From Selenomonadales bacterium (GTDB lineage: Bacteria; Bacillota; Negativicutes; Sporomusales; UBA7701): a stretch of 64,000 nt of DNA. The stretch lies in assembly GCA_029975165.1 (NCBI GenBank), contig JARKPR010000092.1, forward strand, positions 1 to 64,000, in the 5' to 3' direction. Below are positions 28,217-38,259 of the stretch, piece after piece. Both the position numbers and the translations under genes were made by a program. Under the pieces are notes generated by a model. The model was not told the origin of the DNA. It searched no databases and saw only the letters and a list, made by a program, of their open reading frames with translations. How positions within the stretch are numbered: position 1 is the stretch's first letter; the number at the start of each line of letters is the position of its first letter.

Positions 28217-29726
28217 GCGCATCTTCCCTGAAAATTTTGTTGTACAAATCGTCGCCGAAACTGGTCTGCAGCGGTTCGCCCGGAAACAGCTTGAACGTCC
28301 GGTCCCCGTCCGGCTGTCTTTCGGCCAGCAGGAAGATCGCGTTCGCCATCTTTTGCGTGTACATGCCGTGGGCGAACTCATAAAGATGGGTGACGAAGAA
28401 TACCTTGACACCTTGTTCCAGCAAGGCGCAGACGATCTGCCGGGCAATCTCCGCGCCCTCCCGCTCGTTGGTCGCGGCAAACGATTCGTTGAACAGCACC
28501 AGGGAATTGGCTCGCAGATGATCGACGATCCCGCTCATCCTGCCCAATTCCTCGTCAAGCTTGCCGCTGTTCATAGCTGCGTCTTCTTCCCGCTTGTAGT
28601 GCGTGAAAAGGCCGTCGCAAACGGCGGCGCGGAAAGATTCGGCCGGCGCAAACATCCCGCTCTGCATCATCAGTTGAGCCAAGCCAATGCTCCGCAGAAA
28701 GGTCGATTTGCCTCCTTGGTTGGCACCGGTGATGATTACGAGGTCTTTGCCATCGCCGGCGAAATCGTTGCCCACCACCCTCTCCGCCATCGTCAGGGCC
28801 AGGCAGACATCGTACAACCCCGCAAAGGAGTGCCGGCGCTCTCCGGGAGCCAGGGGCGCGGGGAAGCACACCGGCTCCCCCAGCGGGGCGAGCAGCCTGT
28901 GCAAGTTCAGGCAGCCGACGTAAAAGGCCAGCTCGGTCCGCAACATGGTAAAAAAACTCAGGATGTGGTCGTTGGCTTGGGCCAGCGCGTTGGCGACCAG
29001 GTTGATGCCCCTGTTCTTCAGGTCCGACAGCGCCCTGGCGCCGGCTTCGTCGCGTTCGTGGATGACGATCGTATAAGCGTCCTTTTTCGGGGCGAACAAC
29101 CGTTTCAGCCAGCGCATATTGTCGTGCCGTTCGGCGTCCGGCGGAGCGCGGAGGACATATTCCGCCCCTTTGTTGCCCTGCCCCAGGGCGGCGCTGATCA
29201 GGACGCCTTCGGGAAACTTCAGGTCGCGCAGGTGTTCTTGTATATGGGCGAAATATTCGTCGGTCAGTTCTCTGTCGAGCATTGCGAAAAGGGTCCGGAA
29301 CCCCTCCGACGCGAAATCGCCGCCATGCTCGTCGGCCGTATCCCGCAGCTTTCTCAACATCCCCGCGAACATGCGCAAAACGTCCAGCGAGCGGCTGAGT
29401 ACCCAGGACGGGTACTTGTTGAGCAGGCCGAAGTAGTGCTTCTTCTCCCCCTCGACCGCCTCCACCGCAATCCTGTACATATCCCTGACGACGCCGGGGT
29501 TCCGCAGGCAATCCTGAAGAATATCCTGGCGGTAGCGTATCGCGCCGGGATCGTCCATGCCGCACAAAACGGCCGTCTTGGCCACTTCGTAGAGAAATTT
29601 GTCGTCCTGCGCCATGGCGCTGAACAGCGTGCCCAGCTCAAGGTCTTGCACCAGGGCCTCCGCTTTGGCCGGCAGCTTCTCCTGGGGGTCGAAATCCCGG
29701 TCGCTGTGCATCAGAAAAGCTTTCAT
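28203..29726 (-). CDS. MutS-like ATPase (second of a tandem pair)
   Basis: This 507-residue protein has a helical clamp-like region (about 30-320) and a MutS domain V ATPase. Walker A is GANQGGKST (about 334-342), followed by the MutS-specific TRFEREED-like stretch THYKREEDAAMNSGKLDEEL, a Walker B region LVLFNESFAATN and the VFFVTHLYEF switch. It lacks the mismatch-reading N-terminal domains of MutS and the Smr nuclease of MutS2. Walker B has NE in place of DE. It begins 4 bases inside the previous gene (ATGA overlap) and probably forms a heterodimer with it. Fluoride control is seen from the riboswitch; its substrate, DNA or otherwise, is unknown. Confidence 0.82.
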   Translation of the reverse strand: MKAFLMHSDRDFDPQEKLPAKAEALVQDLELGTLFSAMAQDDKFLYEVAKTAVLCGMDDPGAIRYRQDILQDCLRNPGVVRDMYRIAVEAVEGEKKHYFGLLNKYPSWVLSRSLDVLRMFAGMLRKLRDTADEHGGDFASEGFRTLFAMLDRELTDEYFAHIQEHLRDLKFPEGVLISAALGQGNKGAEYVLRAPPDAERHDNMRWLKRLFAPKKDAYTIVIHERDEAGARALSDLKNRGINLVANALAQANDHILSFFTMLRTELAFYVGCLNLHRLLAPLGEPVCFPAPLAPGERRHSFAGLYDVCLALTMAERVVGNDFAGDGKDLVIITGANQGGKSTFLRSIGLAQLMMQSGMFAPAESFRAAVCDGLFTHYKREEDAAMNSGKLDEELGRMSGIVDHLRANSLVLFNESFAATNEREGAEIARQIVCALLEQGVKVFFVTHLYEFAHGMYTQKMANAIFLLAERQPDGDRTFKLFPGEPLQTSFGDDLYNKIFREDAHGNT

Positions 29727-31258
29727 GTCCGCATGCGCTCCTTCAGGCAGCCGTATGTGAGCCGGTACTTCTCGGCGACCGAAATCGCGTGGGCGAGCCC
29801 GTCGGCCGGCCTCCTCACAATCTTGTACGTCCGCTCCGCCGGGTTTCCGGGAACAACCGTGCTCGCCACGCTGACGGTCTTTTCTCCCAATGTGGCCAAT
29901 TCATCGATGAATGTTACGCAAACACCCAGCGAATCCAGGGCGATTATCTTCTCCATGATCCGCTTCCCCAAAAGAACGGCATCCCCCAGCGTTGTCGACG
30001 TGAAGATCTCGTTGATTATGATAATGCTGTCCGCGGTGGCCTGGCCGAGGATGCCGCGTATGCGCACCAGTTCGTCCTGCAGCTTGCCGTGCAGGTTGGC
30101 GATATCCTCTTCCCGTTCGAAATGGGTGAACAGCCGGTCGAACAGAAACAGGCGCGCTTCCCGGCCCGGGACCGGCAAACCGAGGCTGGCGAGGTAATGC
30201 AGTTGACCGAAGGTGCGGGCGAAGGTCGTTTTACCGCCCTGGTTAGGGCCGGTAACCACGAAGATTCGCTCTCGCCCTTGCAGGTAAAAGTCGTTGCCGA
30301 CGATGGGCGAATGCTCTGTGGAGAGCTTATGGGCCAATGCCATGTCGAACCCTTCGTTGTCGTATATTTCCTTGTCTGCCGTACAAATTTGCGGATAGCA
30401 GAACTTGAGGCCCGCCCGCCTGAGCCTTGCAACCTGCTCCAGATAAGCGGTGTAGAACTGCACCTCCCGGTCGAACCGCGCGATCGTCCGATCGAGATAA
30501 TCGACGTTGGCGGCGCAATACTGTTCGAGGCTGGAAAAAAGCTCGGGGTGCAGCTTGGCTACCAGCTCCAGGATCGCGGCTTCGATGTGGTTCATGTCCG
30601 GGTACTCGCAATACCTGACAAGGTAATTCTTCGCCGCGCCCTGCTTGAAATTCGCGAACCGTTCCTCGACTACGGCGCTGTAGTCGACCCCCGGTTCGTA
30701 TCTGCGCACCCTGATGGTGTTGTCCTTGACCAGCAGGCTGTACCGCACGGCCGCCAGCTCGGCTTGCAGCTTCTTCGTCGCCGTACGGAGCGACGTATAT
30801 CCGGTTGATCGCGTGTAGTCCAGCATGTATTCGTTCAAGGCCAGGAATCCGGGCGATTCGACAGCTGCCCCCGCCAAGTCGCCGGCCAGGGAATCGACGG
30901 CGTCGCAGTAGATTGCCACCGCGTCGAGAAACCATCTTTCCTTCTGGTGCTCGTACCGAAGCTTGTCAGCCTGGGCGATATGCTCGCGCATCGCCCGCAT
31001 TCTCTGCCCGAACGCCTTTATCCGGCCGCACAGGTCCGCATTCTCCAGGTCCCGCATTATTTCCTGACGATAGATGATCGCCGCCGTATCGTGCAAGGGC
31101 ATGAAGAAAAACGGTTTCAGGTCGTATTCCTCCCTGCCTGCGGTGACGGCGCCGACAATCTGGTCGAGGTTCAAATCGGTGAAAAATGCCGGTTCTTCAC
31201 GCGTTTCTGCCTTGGGGTAATCAGTTTCCGATGTGAACAGGATGCTGTAAAAGCTCAC
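29723..31258 (-). CDS. MutS-like ATPase (first of a tandem pair), fluoride-controlled
   Basis: The GTG at 31258, behind GGAGGAGG, opens a 511-residue protein. Residues about 60-320 are helical (clamp/lever-like) and the C-terminal part is a MutS domain V ATPase: Walker A GPNQGGKTT (about 337-345), FTHFEREEDIANLHGKLQDE, Walker B SIIIINEIFTSTT and VTFIDELATL. Mismatch recognition and Smr domains are absent. It is the first gene behind a fluoride riboswitch. MutS-type genes have been listed among fluoride-riboswitch-associated genes, but their job there has not been explained. The tandem pairing with a 4-base overlap suggests an obligate heterodimer. Confidence 0.85.
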   Translation of the reverse strand: MSFYSILFTSETDYPKAETREEPAFFTDLNLDQIVGAVTAGREEYDLKPFFFMPLHDTAAIIYRQEIMRDLENADLCGRIKAFGQRMRAMREHIAQADKLRYEHQKERWFLDAVAIYCDAVDSLAGDLAGAAVESPGFLALNEYMLDYTRSTGYTSLRTATKKLQAELAAVRYSLLVKDNTIRVRRYEPGVDYSAVVEERFANFKQGAAKNYLVRYCEYPDMNHIEAAILELVAKLHPELFSSLEQYCAANVDYLDRTIARFDREVQFYTAYLEQVARLRRAGLKFCYPQICTADKEIYDNEGFDMALAHKLSTEHSPIVGNDFYLQGRERIFVVTGPNQGGKTTFARTFGQLHYLASLGLPVPGREARLFLFDRLFTHFEREEDIANLHGKLQDELVRIRGILGQATADSIIIINEIFTSTTLGDAVLLGKRIMEKIIALDSLGVCVTFIDELATLGEKTVSVASTVVPGNPAERTYKIVRRPADGLAHAISVAEKYRLTYGCLKERMRT

Positions 31259-31330
31259 GGCGGAAGCACCTCCTCCCGATAATCGTCAAACTCCGACGTT
31301 GCATAGCGGTCTTGCGCCCGCAAAACACAA

Positions 31331-31401
31331 ACTCCTACCAACGAGTGTTGGTAGGAGTCATTACCTGCCGGCGCAGGATGCGGCGAACTCCATCGCCCTG
31401 T
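31331..31401 (-). promoter_or_regulatory. Fluoride riboswitch (crcB motif) upstream of the MutS-like genes
   Basis: On the minus strand the sequence reads GGGCGATGGAGTTCGCC, then CTGCGCCGGCAGGTAATGAC and CTCCTACC, the fluoride-aptamer consensus (GGCGATGGNGTTCGCC, then ...TAATGACTCCTACC). The CTCCTACCAAC strand then pairs with GTTGGTAGGAG to form an intrinsic terminator ending TTTGTGTTTT. Fluoride binding should prevent termination and turn on the leftward operon. Confidence 0.95.
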
Positions 31402-31415
31402 ATTAAAGTACTTAA

Positions 31416-31444
31416 ATTATAATCTCTGCTGCGGAAACCGTCAA
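31416..31444 (-). promoter_or_regulatory. Sigma-70-type promoter of the leftward fluoride operon
   Basis: On the minus strand TTGACG (31444-31439) is separated by 17 bases from TATAAT (31421-31416), just before the fluoride aptamer. It is back-to-back with the rightward promoter at 31472-31500, 27 bases away. Confidence 0.88.
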
Positions 31445-31471
31445 GGCTGAACCGGTTTGCGCCGGCAGCAA

Positions 31472-31500
31472 TTGACTATCGGCCCGCTTCTTGCTACAAT
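31472..31500 (+). promoter_or_regulatory. Sigma-70-type promoter of the enolase unit
   Basis: TTGACT (31472-31477), 17-base spacer, TACAAT (31495-31500), immediately before the second fluoride aptamer. Confidence 0.88.
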
Positions 31501-31512
31501 TGAACCAAGTGA

Positions 31513-31600
31513 AAAGAGCGATGGGGTTCGCTCATCAAAAACCTGGTTTTCAGGGTAATGACTCCTACATCAAGGTGTGGGATTCGTTACCCCTTTTAAT
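31513..31600 (+). promoter_or_regulatory. Fluoride riboswitch upstream of enolase
   Basis: AGAGCGATGGGGTTCGCTC (from 31514) is followed by an ACCT/AGGG-type stem and GGTAATGACTCCTAC (31554-31568), the fluoride-aptamer consensus. GGGTAATGA and CTACA then pair with TGTGG and CGTTACCC (to about 31593), followed by CTTTT, to form the terminator. This copy's terminator reuses the aptamer strand, so binding and termination are mutually exclusive. Confidence 0.92.
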
Positions 31601-31605
31601 TTCCG

Positions 31606-33185
<1,580 letters not shown>

Positions 33186-33194
33186 ACAAGTGGA

Positions 33195-33224
33195 TTGACG
33201 TTCTTTCCCTCCGTCTGCTATAAT
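33195..33224 (+). promoter_or_regulatory. Promoter of the third fluoride unit
   Basis: TTGACG (33195-33200), 18-base spacer, TATAAT (33219-33224), only 10 bases after the enolase stop and just before the aptamer. Confidence 0.85.
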
Positions 33225-33236
33225 TGTGACATCCCG

Positions 33237-33320
33237 AATAGCAGAGGCGATGGAGTTCGCCGTAAGTCCGCCGCTGGCGGTAATGACTCCTACCAGGAAA
33301 ACTGGTAGGAGTCATTTTAT
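33237..33320 (+). promoter_or_regulatory. Fluoride riboswitch upstream of the GTPase-antiporter operon
   Basis: GAGGCGATGGAGTTCGCC (33243-33260), a CCGCC/GGCGG stem and GGTAATGACTCCTACC (33279-33294) match the fluoride-aptamer consensus. ATGACTCCTACCAG (33283-33296) pairs perfectly with CTGGTAGGAGTCAT (33302-33315), followed by TTTATTT: an intrinsic terminator that overlaps the aptamer's last strand. A further GC-rich hairpin lies at 33322-33341 before the ribosome site. Confidence 0.95.
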
Positions 33321-33357
33321 TTGCCGCCGCAGGCGGCGGCAGCCACGGGAGGCTATC

Positions 33358-35163
33358 ATGGACGCAATCGGCCGCAAAGTCGAAAATTTGCCCCGGTCCG
33401 CCGGCGCGGTCATCGGCGGCGTAATCCGGCAGGCCATACAGAGCTTGGGGAGCCTCGGGCCGCAGTTTGACCAGGACCGCGGCAAGCTGGAGGAACTCCT
33501 GGCCAGGCTTGGGGAAGAACGCTTCCACCTGGCTGTGCTGGGGCAGTTCAAGCGGGGCAAGAGCAGCCTCATCAACGCCCTGCTCGGCGAGGCCGTCCTC
33601 CCCACCGCCGTGATCCCCCTCACGGCGATACCGACATTCATCCGTGCCGGCGACCGGCGCGAGGCCCGGGTATCCTTCGGCGGCGACAGCCACGAGGAAA
33701 GTTTTGTGGCCGAACGGAACGAAGATCTGGTCGCTTTTCTCGCCCGCTATGTGTCGGAAACGGAAAATCCGAAAAACCGCCGCGGCGTCGCTCTTGTCGA
33801 GGTATTCCACCCGGCGGCCCTCCTCCGCCATGGCGTCGTCCTCATCGATACCCCCGGCATCGGTTCAACCTTCAGACATAATACCGCGGCGACCCTTAAC
33901 TTCCTTGTCCAGTGCGACGCCGCCCTGTTCGTCAGCTCAGCCGACCCGCCGATAACCGAGGTCGAGGTATCTTTCCTGAAGGACATCCGCAATAAGATAC
34001 CCCACCTGATCTTTCTGTTCAACAAGGCTGACTACCTCGACGAAAATGATAAGCACAGCGCCCTGGCTTTTTTCCGCATCGTCTTGGCGGAAGAAGCGGG
34101 ACTTGACGGCGTGCCGGTCTACTGCGTGTCCGCCCGCCGCGGGCTTGAGGCCAGGCGCGAGAACGATGCGGCCAAGTGGGAGGCGAGCGGGCTCGGGCCA
34201 TTCACGCGACACCTGGTGGACTTTCTCGTCCACGACAAGGCCGAAACCTTCAACAGGGCGCTGACGCGGAAAACGGCTGCCGTGCTTTCCGGCATCGGGA
34301 TGCAGATAAATATCGTGATCCGGTCGCTTAAGATGCCCATCGCCAACCTCGAACAATGCCGCGCGACGCTCGACCAGAGGCTGGCGGACATCGAACGCCA
34401 GCGGCCCGCCGCGCAGGATCTGCTGACAGGCGATCAGCGGCGCACGGCCGAATACCTGGAAAAGCAAGCCGAAGATTTGCGGCAGAAAGCCCGCCGCCAG
34501 TTGATGAACATCCTGCGCGAGCATTGCCCTGCAGACGGAGCGGAAATGCCCGACCAGGAGGCGGTGGAGCAAGCGATGGCCGCCGCCATACCCGGTCTCT
34601 TCGAACACGAATTGGGCGAAATGTCGCGCACCTTCGACCGCTACGTCGGCGAAGTCCTGCAGCCCCACCGGCAGAGGGCCGAGGAACTTATAAGCGGGAT
34701 ACGCCGGACGGCGGCGGATTTGTTCGCCATCCCCTATCATGCGCCGGAAGCGGCGGGTGTCTTCCAGATGAAACGCCGGCCTTACTGGGTCGCTCACAAA
34801 TGGCCGTCAGCCCTCAATCCAATCCCGCTGGAATGGACCGAGCGCCTGCTGCCCCGGGGGCTGCGGCGGGCAAGGCTTATCAGCCGGCTGGAAAACCAGG
34901 TCGACGAGCTTGTAACCCGCAACGTCGAAAACCTGCGCTGGGCCACGCTGCAAAACCTCAACGCCACGTTCAGGCAATTCTCTTCGGAACTGAACGAGCA
35001 GCTTGCCCTAACGCTGGCGGCAACCCAGGGCGCCATCCGGACGGCCTGGGAGAAACGCCGGACCCAGGCGGACGCGGTCGCGGGCGAGATAAATAAATAC
35101 AAGGAGGCGTTGGGCCGCTTCGCCGGACTGGCGGAAGAATTAGCCGCGCTTGAATCGTCGTAA
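33358..35163 (+). CDS. Dynamin-like GTPase, fluoride-controlled
   Basis: The ATG at 33358, behind GGGAGG, gives 601 residues. The GTPase domain has P-loop GQFKRGKSS (62-70), the switch-I threonines in VIPLTAIPTFI, DTPGIGS and FNKADYLDE. The remaining 300 residues are long amphipathic helices and coiled coil (for example QRRTAEYLEKQAEDLRQKA) as in bacterial dynamins; no true membrane segment is seen. The start of the G domain is nearly identical to that of the GTPase at 26378-28216 (HLAVLGQFKRGKSSLINA versus TLAVLGQFKRGKSSLMNA), but this copy has no Cys/His tail. It is the first gene after the third fluoride riboswitch. Membrane repair or remodelling under fluoride stress is a hypothesis. Confidence 0.85.
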   Translation: MDAIGRKVENLPRSAGAVIGGVIRQAIQSLGSLGPQFDQDRGKLEELLARLGEERFHLAVLGQFKRGKSSLINALLGEAVLPTAVIPLTAIPTFIRAGDRREARVSFGGDSHEESFVAERNEDLVAFLARYVSETENPKNRRGVALVEVFHPAALLRHGVVLIDTPGIGSTFRHNTAATLNFLVQCDAALFVSSADPPITEVEVSFLKDIRNKIPHLIFLFNKADYLDENDKHSALAFFRIVLAEEAGLDGVPVYCVSARRGLEARRENDAAKWEASGLGPFTRHLVDFLVHDKAETFNRALTRKTAAVLSGIGMQINIVIRSLKMPIANLEQCRATLDQRLADIERQRPAAQDLLTGDQRRTAEYLEKQAEDLRQKARRQLMNILREHCPADGAEMPDQEAVEQAMAAAIPGLFEHELGEMSRTFDRYVGEVLQPHRQRAEELISGIRRTAADLFAIPYHAPEAAGVFQMKRRPYWVAHKWPSALNPIPLEWTERLLPRGLRRARLISRLENQVDELVTRNVENLRWATLQNLNATFRQFSSELNEQLALTLAATQGAIRTAWEKRRTQADAVAGEINKYKEALGRFAGLAEELAALESS

Positions 35164-35207
35164 GGCACGAAGACCGATCGTGCAAATAAACATGGGAGAG
35201 ATGCAAC

Positions 35208-36386
35208 ATGGACCAGACTTATTTCGCATTGGCCGAATGGTTGCTGCTGGCGCTGGCGGCAAGCCTGCTGTCGATCAGGCTGGGCATATCCGTCGCGCTG
35301 ATGGAAATCGCGGTCGGCATTATCGGCGGCAATGCCCTGCGCCTCGAAATCACGCCGTGGGTAAATTTCTTGGCGAGCTTCGGGGCGGTCATCCTCACTT
35401 TCCTGGCCGGGGCGGAGATCGACCCCGCGAGCCTGAAGGAAAACCTCAAGGAAAGCCTGGTGATAGGCTTCCTGTCGTTTCTCCTGCCGTTTTTCGGCGG
35501 CATGGCGTTCGCCCACTACTATTTCGGCTGGGACGTCAACGCTTCCAAGATAGCCGGCATAGCCCTGTCGACAACCTCGGTGGCCGTGGTCTACGCGGTG
35601 ATGGTCGAAAGCGGCCTGTCGTCCAGCAGGCTCGGGCAGGCGATACTGGCGGCCTGCTTCGTCACCGACCTAGGCACGGTCGTAGCCCTGGGCGTCATGT
35701 TCTCCGGCTTCTCCATCAAATTGGTCGAGTTCGCGGTCGTGCTGGTTATCGCCCTATTGCTGGCCACGCCGGCGGCGAAAAAGCTGTTCGCCGCGTACGG
35801 CGGCCGGGTAAGCGAACCGGAGATCAAGTTCGTCTTCCTGATACTGGCGGTGCTGGCTTACTTCGCTGTCATCAGCGGCAGCGAAGCGGTGCTGCCCGCC
35901 TATCTCATCGGCATGGCGATGGCCGGCTTTTTCAACAAATTCAAAGAAACGCTGCACAAAATACGGGCCGTCATATTCGTCGCCTTCACGCCGTTCTACT
36001 TCATCAAGGCCGGGGCGCTCGTATCGGCGTCGGCGCTATACACCATGGCCGGCGCGATAGGCATTTTCCTGCTGGTGAAGATGGCGACGAAATTCATCGG
36101 CGTTCTGCCTGCGACCTATTACTTCAAATACGGCACCCGCACCGGCATGTACACCACGCTGCTGATGAGCACCGGCCTCACCTTCGGCACGATATCCTCC
36201 CTGTACGGCCTTACCAACAATTATATTAACAGCAGCCAATACAGCGTGCTGGTCGCTACCGTCATCCTGAGCGCGATCGTCCCGACGGTCATCGCCCAGA
36301 AGTATTTCTTCCCCATTCCCGCAGAAGAACGCGAAGACGCCAATGACACTCAAACGACGATGGTTGAAAGGAGAAGTGAATCATGA
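35208..36386 (+). CDS. CPA2-family cation/proton antiporter
   Basis: This 392-residue protein has about 12 membrane segments and no C-terminal RCK domain. Features of Kef/NapA-type antiporters are visible: GIIGGNALRL (about 38-47), FLAGAEIDPASLKENLKESL (about 65-84), STTSVAVVYAVM (about 123-134) and CFVTDLGTVVALGVM (about 152-166) with the conserved TD pair. CPA2 members exchange sodium or potassium for protons. Antiporters of this kind are found behind fluoride riboswitches, where they may expel fluoride or restore cytoplasmic pH after HF entry. It follows the GTPase by 44 bases, with a GGGAGAG ribosome site. Confidence 0.9.
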   Translation: MDQTYFALAEWLLLALAASLLSIRLGISVALMEIAVGIIGGNALRLEITPWVNFLASFGAVILTFLAGAEIDPASLKENLKESLVIGFLSFLLPFFGGMAFAHYYFGWDVNASKIAGIALSTTSVAVVYAVMVESGLSSSRLGQAILAACFVTDLGTVVALGVMFSGFSIKLVEFAVVLVIALLLATPAAKKLFAAYGGRVSEPEIKFVFLILAVLAYFAVISGSEAVLPAYLIGMAMAGFFNKFKETLHKIRAVIFVAFTPFYFIKAGALVSASALYTMAGAIGIFLLVKMATKFIGVLPATYYFKYGTRTGMYTTLLMSTGLTFGTISSLYGLTNNYINSSQYSVLVATVILSAIVPTVIAQKYFFPIPAEEREDANDTQTTMVERRSES

Positions 36387-36808
36387 TTCTGAAGAAAATC
36401 CTGTTCGCTTTCGACGGCTCCAAAGGAAGCTGGAAAGCCCTGGAATGGTCTGTCGGCCTGGCCAAGATGGTCGACGCGGAAATCGTGGCCGTGACTGTGG
36501 TGAAGCCACCGGAGTTCAGCCCGAGCATCAGCGAAATCGACGAATTCTTCGAAGACGCGGAAAAAAGCTTTGCCCCGGAGGTTGAAAAACTCCGGGGGTA
36601 TGGAGAGCGCAACGGTATCGGGATCGAAACGGTCTTCCTGCGGGGCCACCCTGCGGAAAGCATCGTCAAGCACGCTTATGAGAAAAAATTCGACCTCATC
36701 GTCATGGGCACGCGCGGCCTCGGCGGGTTCAAGCAGATGATCATCGGCAGCGTCGCCCAGAAAGTGACCAGCTACTCCAAGGTCCCCGTCACGATTATCA
36801 GGGAATAA
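36383..36808 (+). CDS. Universal stress protein (UspA family)
   Basis: This 141-residue single-domain protein starts ILKKILFAFDGSKGSWKALE and contains the ATP-binding motif GTRGLGGFKQMIIGSVAQKV (about 107-126), matching the GxxG-9-GS pattern of nucleotide-binding Usp proteins. It overlaps the antiporter stop by 4 bases (ATGA), with AAAGGAG upstream. Usp proteins often sit beside antiporters and may regulate them through nucleotide binding. It is cytoplasmic and belongs to the third fluoride operon. Confidence 0.93.
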   Translation: MILKKILFAFDGSKGSWKALEWSVGLAKMVDAEIVAVTVVKPPEFSPSISEIDEFFEDAEKSFAPEVEKLRGYGERNGIGIETVFLRGHPAESIVKHAYEKKFDLIVMGTRGLGGFKQMIIGSVAQKVTSYSKVPVTIIRE

Positions 36809-36836
36809 CTCCGGCGCTTTTATCGGGAGGGATACC

Positions 36837-37535
36837 ATGCCCGTTTCACGGCATTCCCTATCGCTGGATGTAGGACTGTGCCTGCGCGAAAGCCGCTGCC
36901 CGGTGTGTGCGGCCGCTGAAAATGGCCTGCAAGGGTTTTTCGCCTGGTTCGCGATAGAGACTTACGCCGACCCGGGCCTTATGCGGCGTTTGAGCCGGGG
37001 CGGCTTTTGCCCGGACCACACCGTGGTTGTCGAAAAAATGGGGCCCATGGTTTCCCGCACATTTGAGTCTGTGATCGCGTCCCGCCGTCACCGGCTTGAG
37101 CTTATCCTGGATGAAGCCGGCAAGATGGCGCGAACTCGTCCGGGATGGCTTTTTTTGTTAGCGCGGAAACTAGCCATGACAAAAGCTCTGGCGAAAATAA
37201 AGACAAGTGAACCCTGTCCGGCCTGCGAATCGGCTAAAGGCGCCGCCAGCTTCGCAGCCTACGAAGTCGCGGCTTTTTTATCCGCCGAGACGAATCGCAG
37301 CTTGTACGCTTCGGCCCCCACGCTATGCTGGCCGCATCTTACCGCTGTCGTTAAGGTGTCATCACCGGCCCTGTCCCTTTTTCTCGCCGGCTGCCACTTG
37401 CGGCAGATGCGGATTTGGCATACCGAATGCCGCGAATACTTCCGCAAGAGCAGTTACCAATACCGGCAAGAGCCCAGGGGGCCGGAGCAGTATACGTGGC
37501 TCCAGGCGCTTCGGTTCTTCTGTGGTCTTAAATAG
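36837..37535 (+). CDS. Cys/His-module protein (DUF6062-like), copy 1
   Basis: This 232-residue protein contains two related halves. The first has CPVC (21-24) followed by GGFCPDH (56-61); the second has CPAC (near 125) followed by LCWPH (near 164-168). The four-Cys/two-His spacing suggests metal binding or a redox centre. Between them lie amphipathic helices. The arrangement recurs in the next gene and in the tail of the GTPase at 26378-28216. A GGGAGGG ribosome site precedes the ATG, 28 bases after the Usp stop. It resembles the DUF6062 type by motif memory only. Function unknown. Confidence 0.78.
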   Translation: MPVSRHSLSLDVGLCLRESRCPVCAAAENGLQGFFAWFAIETYADPGLMRRLSRGGFCPDHTVVVEKMGPMVSRTFESVIASRRHRLELILDEAGKMARTRPGWLFLLARKLAMTKALAKIKTSEPCPACESAKGAASFAAYEVAAFLSAETNRSLYASAPTLCWPHLTAVVKVSSPALSLFLAGCHLRQMRIWHTECREYFRKSSYQYRQEPRGPEQYTWLQALRFFCGLK

Positions 37536-37546
37536 CCGCCGGGGGG

Positions 37547-38257
37547 ATGGGTATGGACTATTTGCTCAGGGGTATCGAACGATATGTGGCCGCCGGAGAG
37601 TGCCCTGTCTGCCGCGAAATGTGGGAAGCCGAGGAAGCCTTTTACCGCTGGTTTGATATCGAATATTACGGCTCGCTCTCCTTGTTCGAGCAAGTCAGCA
37701 GGGGGGGCTTTTGCGCCGGGCACGGAAAGAAGCTTGCCGCATACGGGCCGCTGCTGACCGGGATGTATCAGTTTGTCCTTGGCGGCCGCCTGAAGCTTTT
37801 GGATAATTATCGTATGAGGCTTGGCATATTGCTCATGTCCGTCTGGCGAAAGCTCTCTTTCTTATTGCGTTTTCTTCATCGCCGCCTGGATAAAATGTTG
37901 GCCGCCGACAAGCTTTGCCCGGTATGCGAGGACCGGGAAAGCGCCAGGAAACTGTGCCTCATAATGCTCCATCGCTATCTCGCCGCCCCCGGCAATCGTG
38001 CCAAATACGGGCCAAATCCCTGCTTATGCTGGGATCATCTTGTCGATATGCTGGCAACATCGCAAGATTTCGCGGAAACCATCTTCTTGGTCGAAGTCCA
38101 CCTCGGTCAATTGCGCGATTGGGAAAAACAGTTCAGCGAATACTTCCGAAAGCTTGACTACCGCTTTGCCGCCGAAGCAAAAGGCCAAGAGCAGCACGTC
38201 TGGCATAAAGCGCTTCGTTTCTCCGTAAACCAGGCCAAAGTAGCCAAGGAGGAGTGA
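37547..38257 (+). CDS. Cys/His-module protein (DUF6062-like), copy 2
   Basis: This 236-residue paralogue of the preceding gene starts 11 bases after it. It repeats the pattern CPVC (about 19-22), GGFCAGH (about 59-65), CPVC (about 124-127) and LCWDH. Shared phrases with copy 1 include the C-terminal RxxExYFRK, then Y-RxxxE-xGxEQ-W-xALRF, showing tandem duplication. The second ATG (MDYLLRG, 37553) is an alternative start. Tandem retention suggests the two form a complex. The stop overlaps the start region of the DUF190 gene. Confidence 0.78.
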   Translation: MGMDYLLRGIERYVAAGECPVCREMWEAEEAFYRWFDIEYYGSLSLFEQVSRGGFCAGHGKKLAAYGPLLTGMYQFVLGGRLKLLDNYRMRLGILLMSVWRKLSFLLRFLHRRLDKMLAADKLCPVCEDRESARKLCLIMLHRYLAAPGNRAKYGPNPCLCWDHLVDMLATSQDFAETIFLVEVHLGQLRDWEKQFSEYFRKLDYRFAAEAKGQEQHVWHKALRFSVNQAKVAKEE

Positions 38258-38259
38258 GA

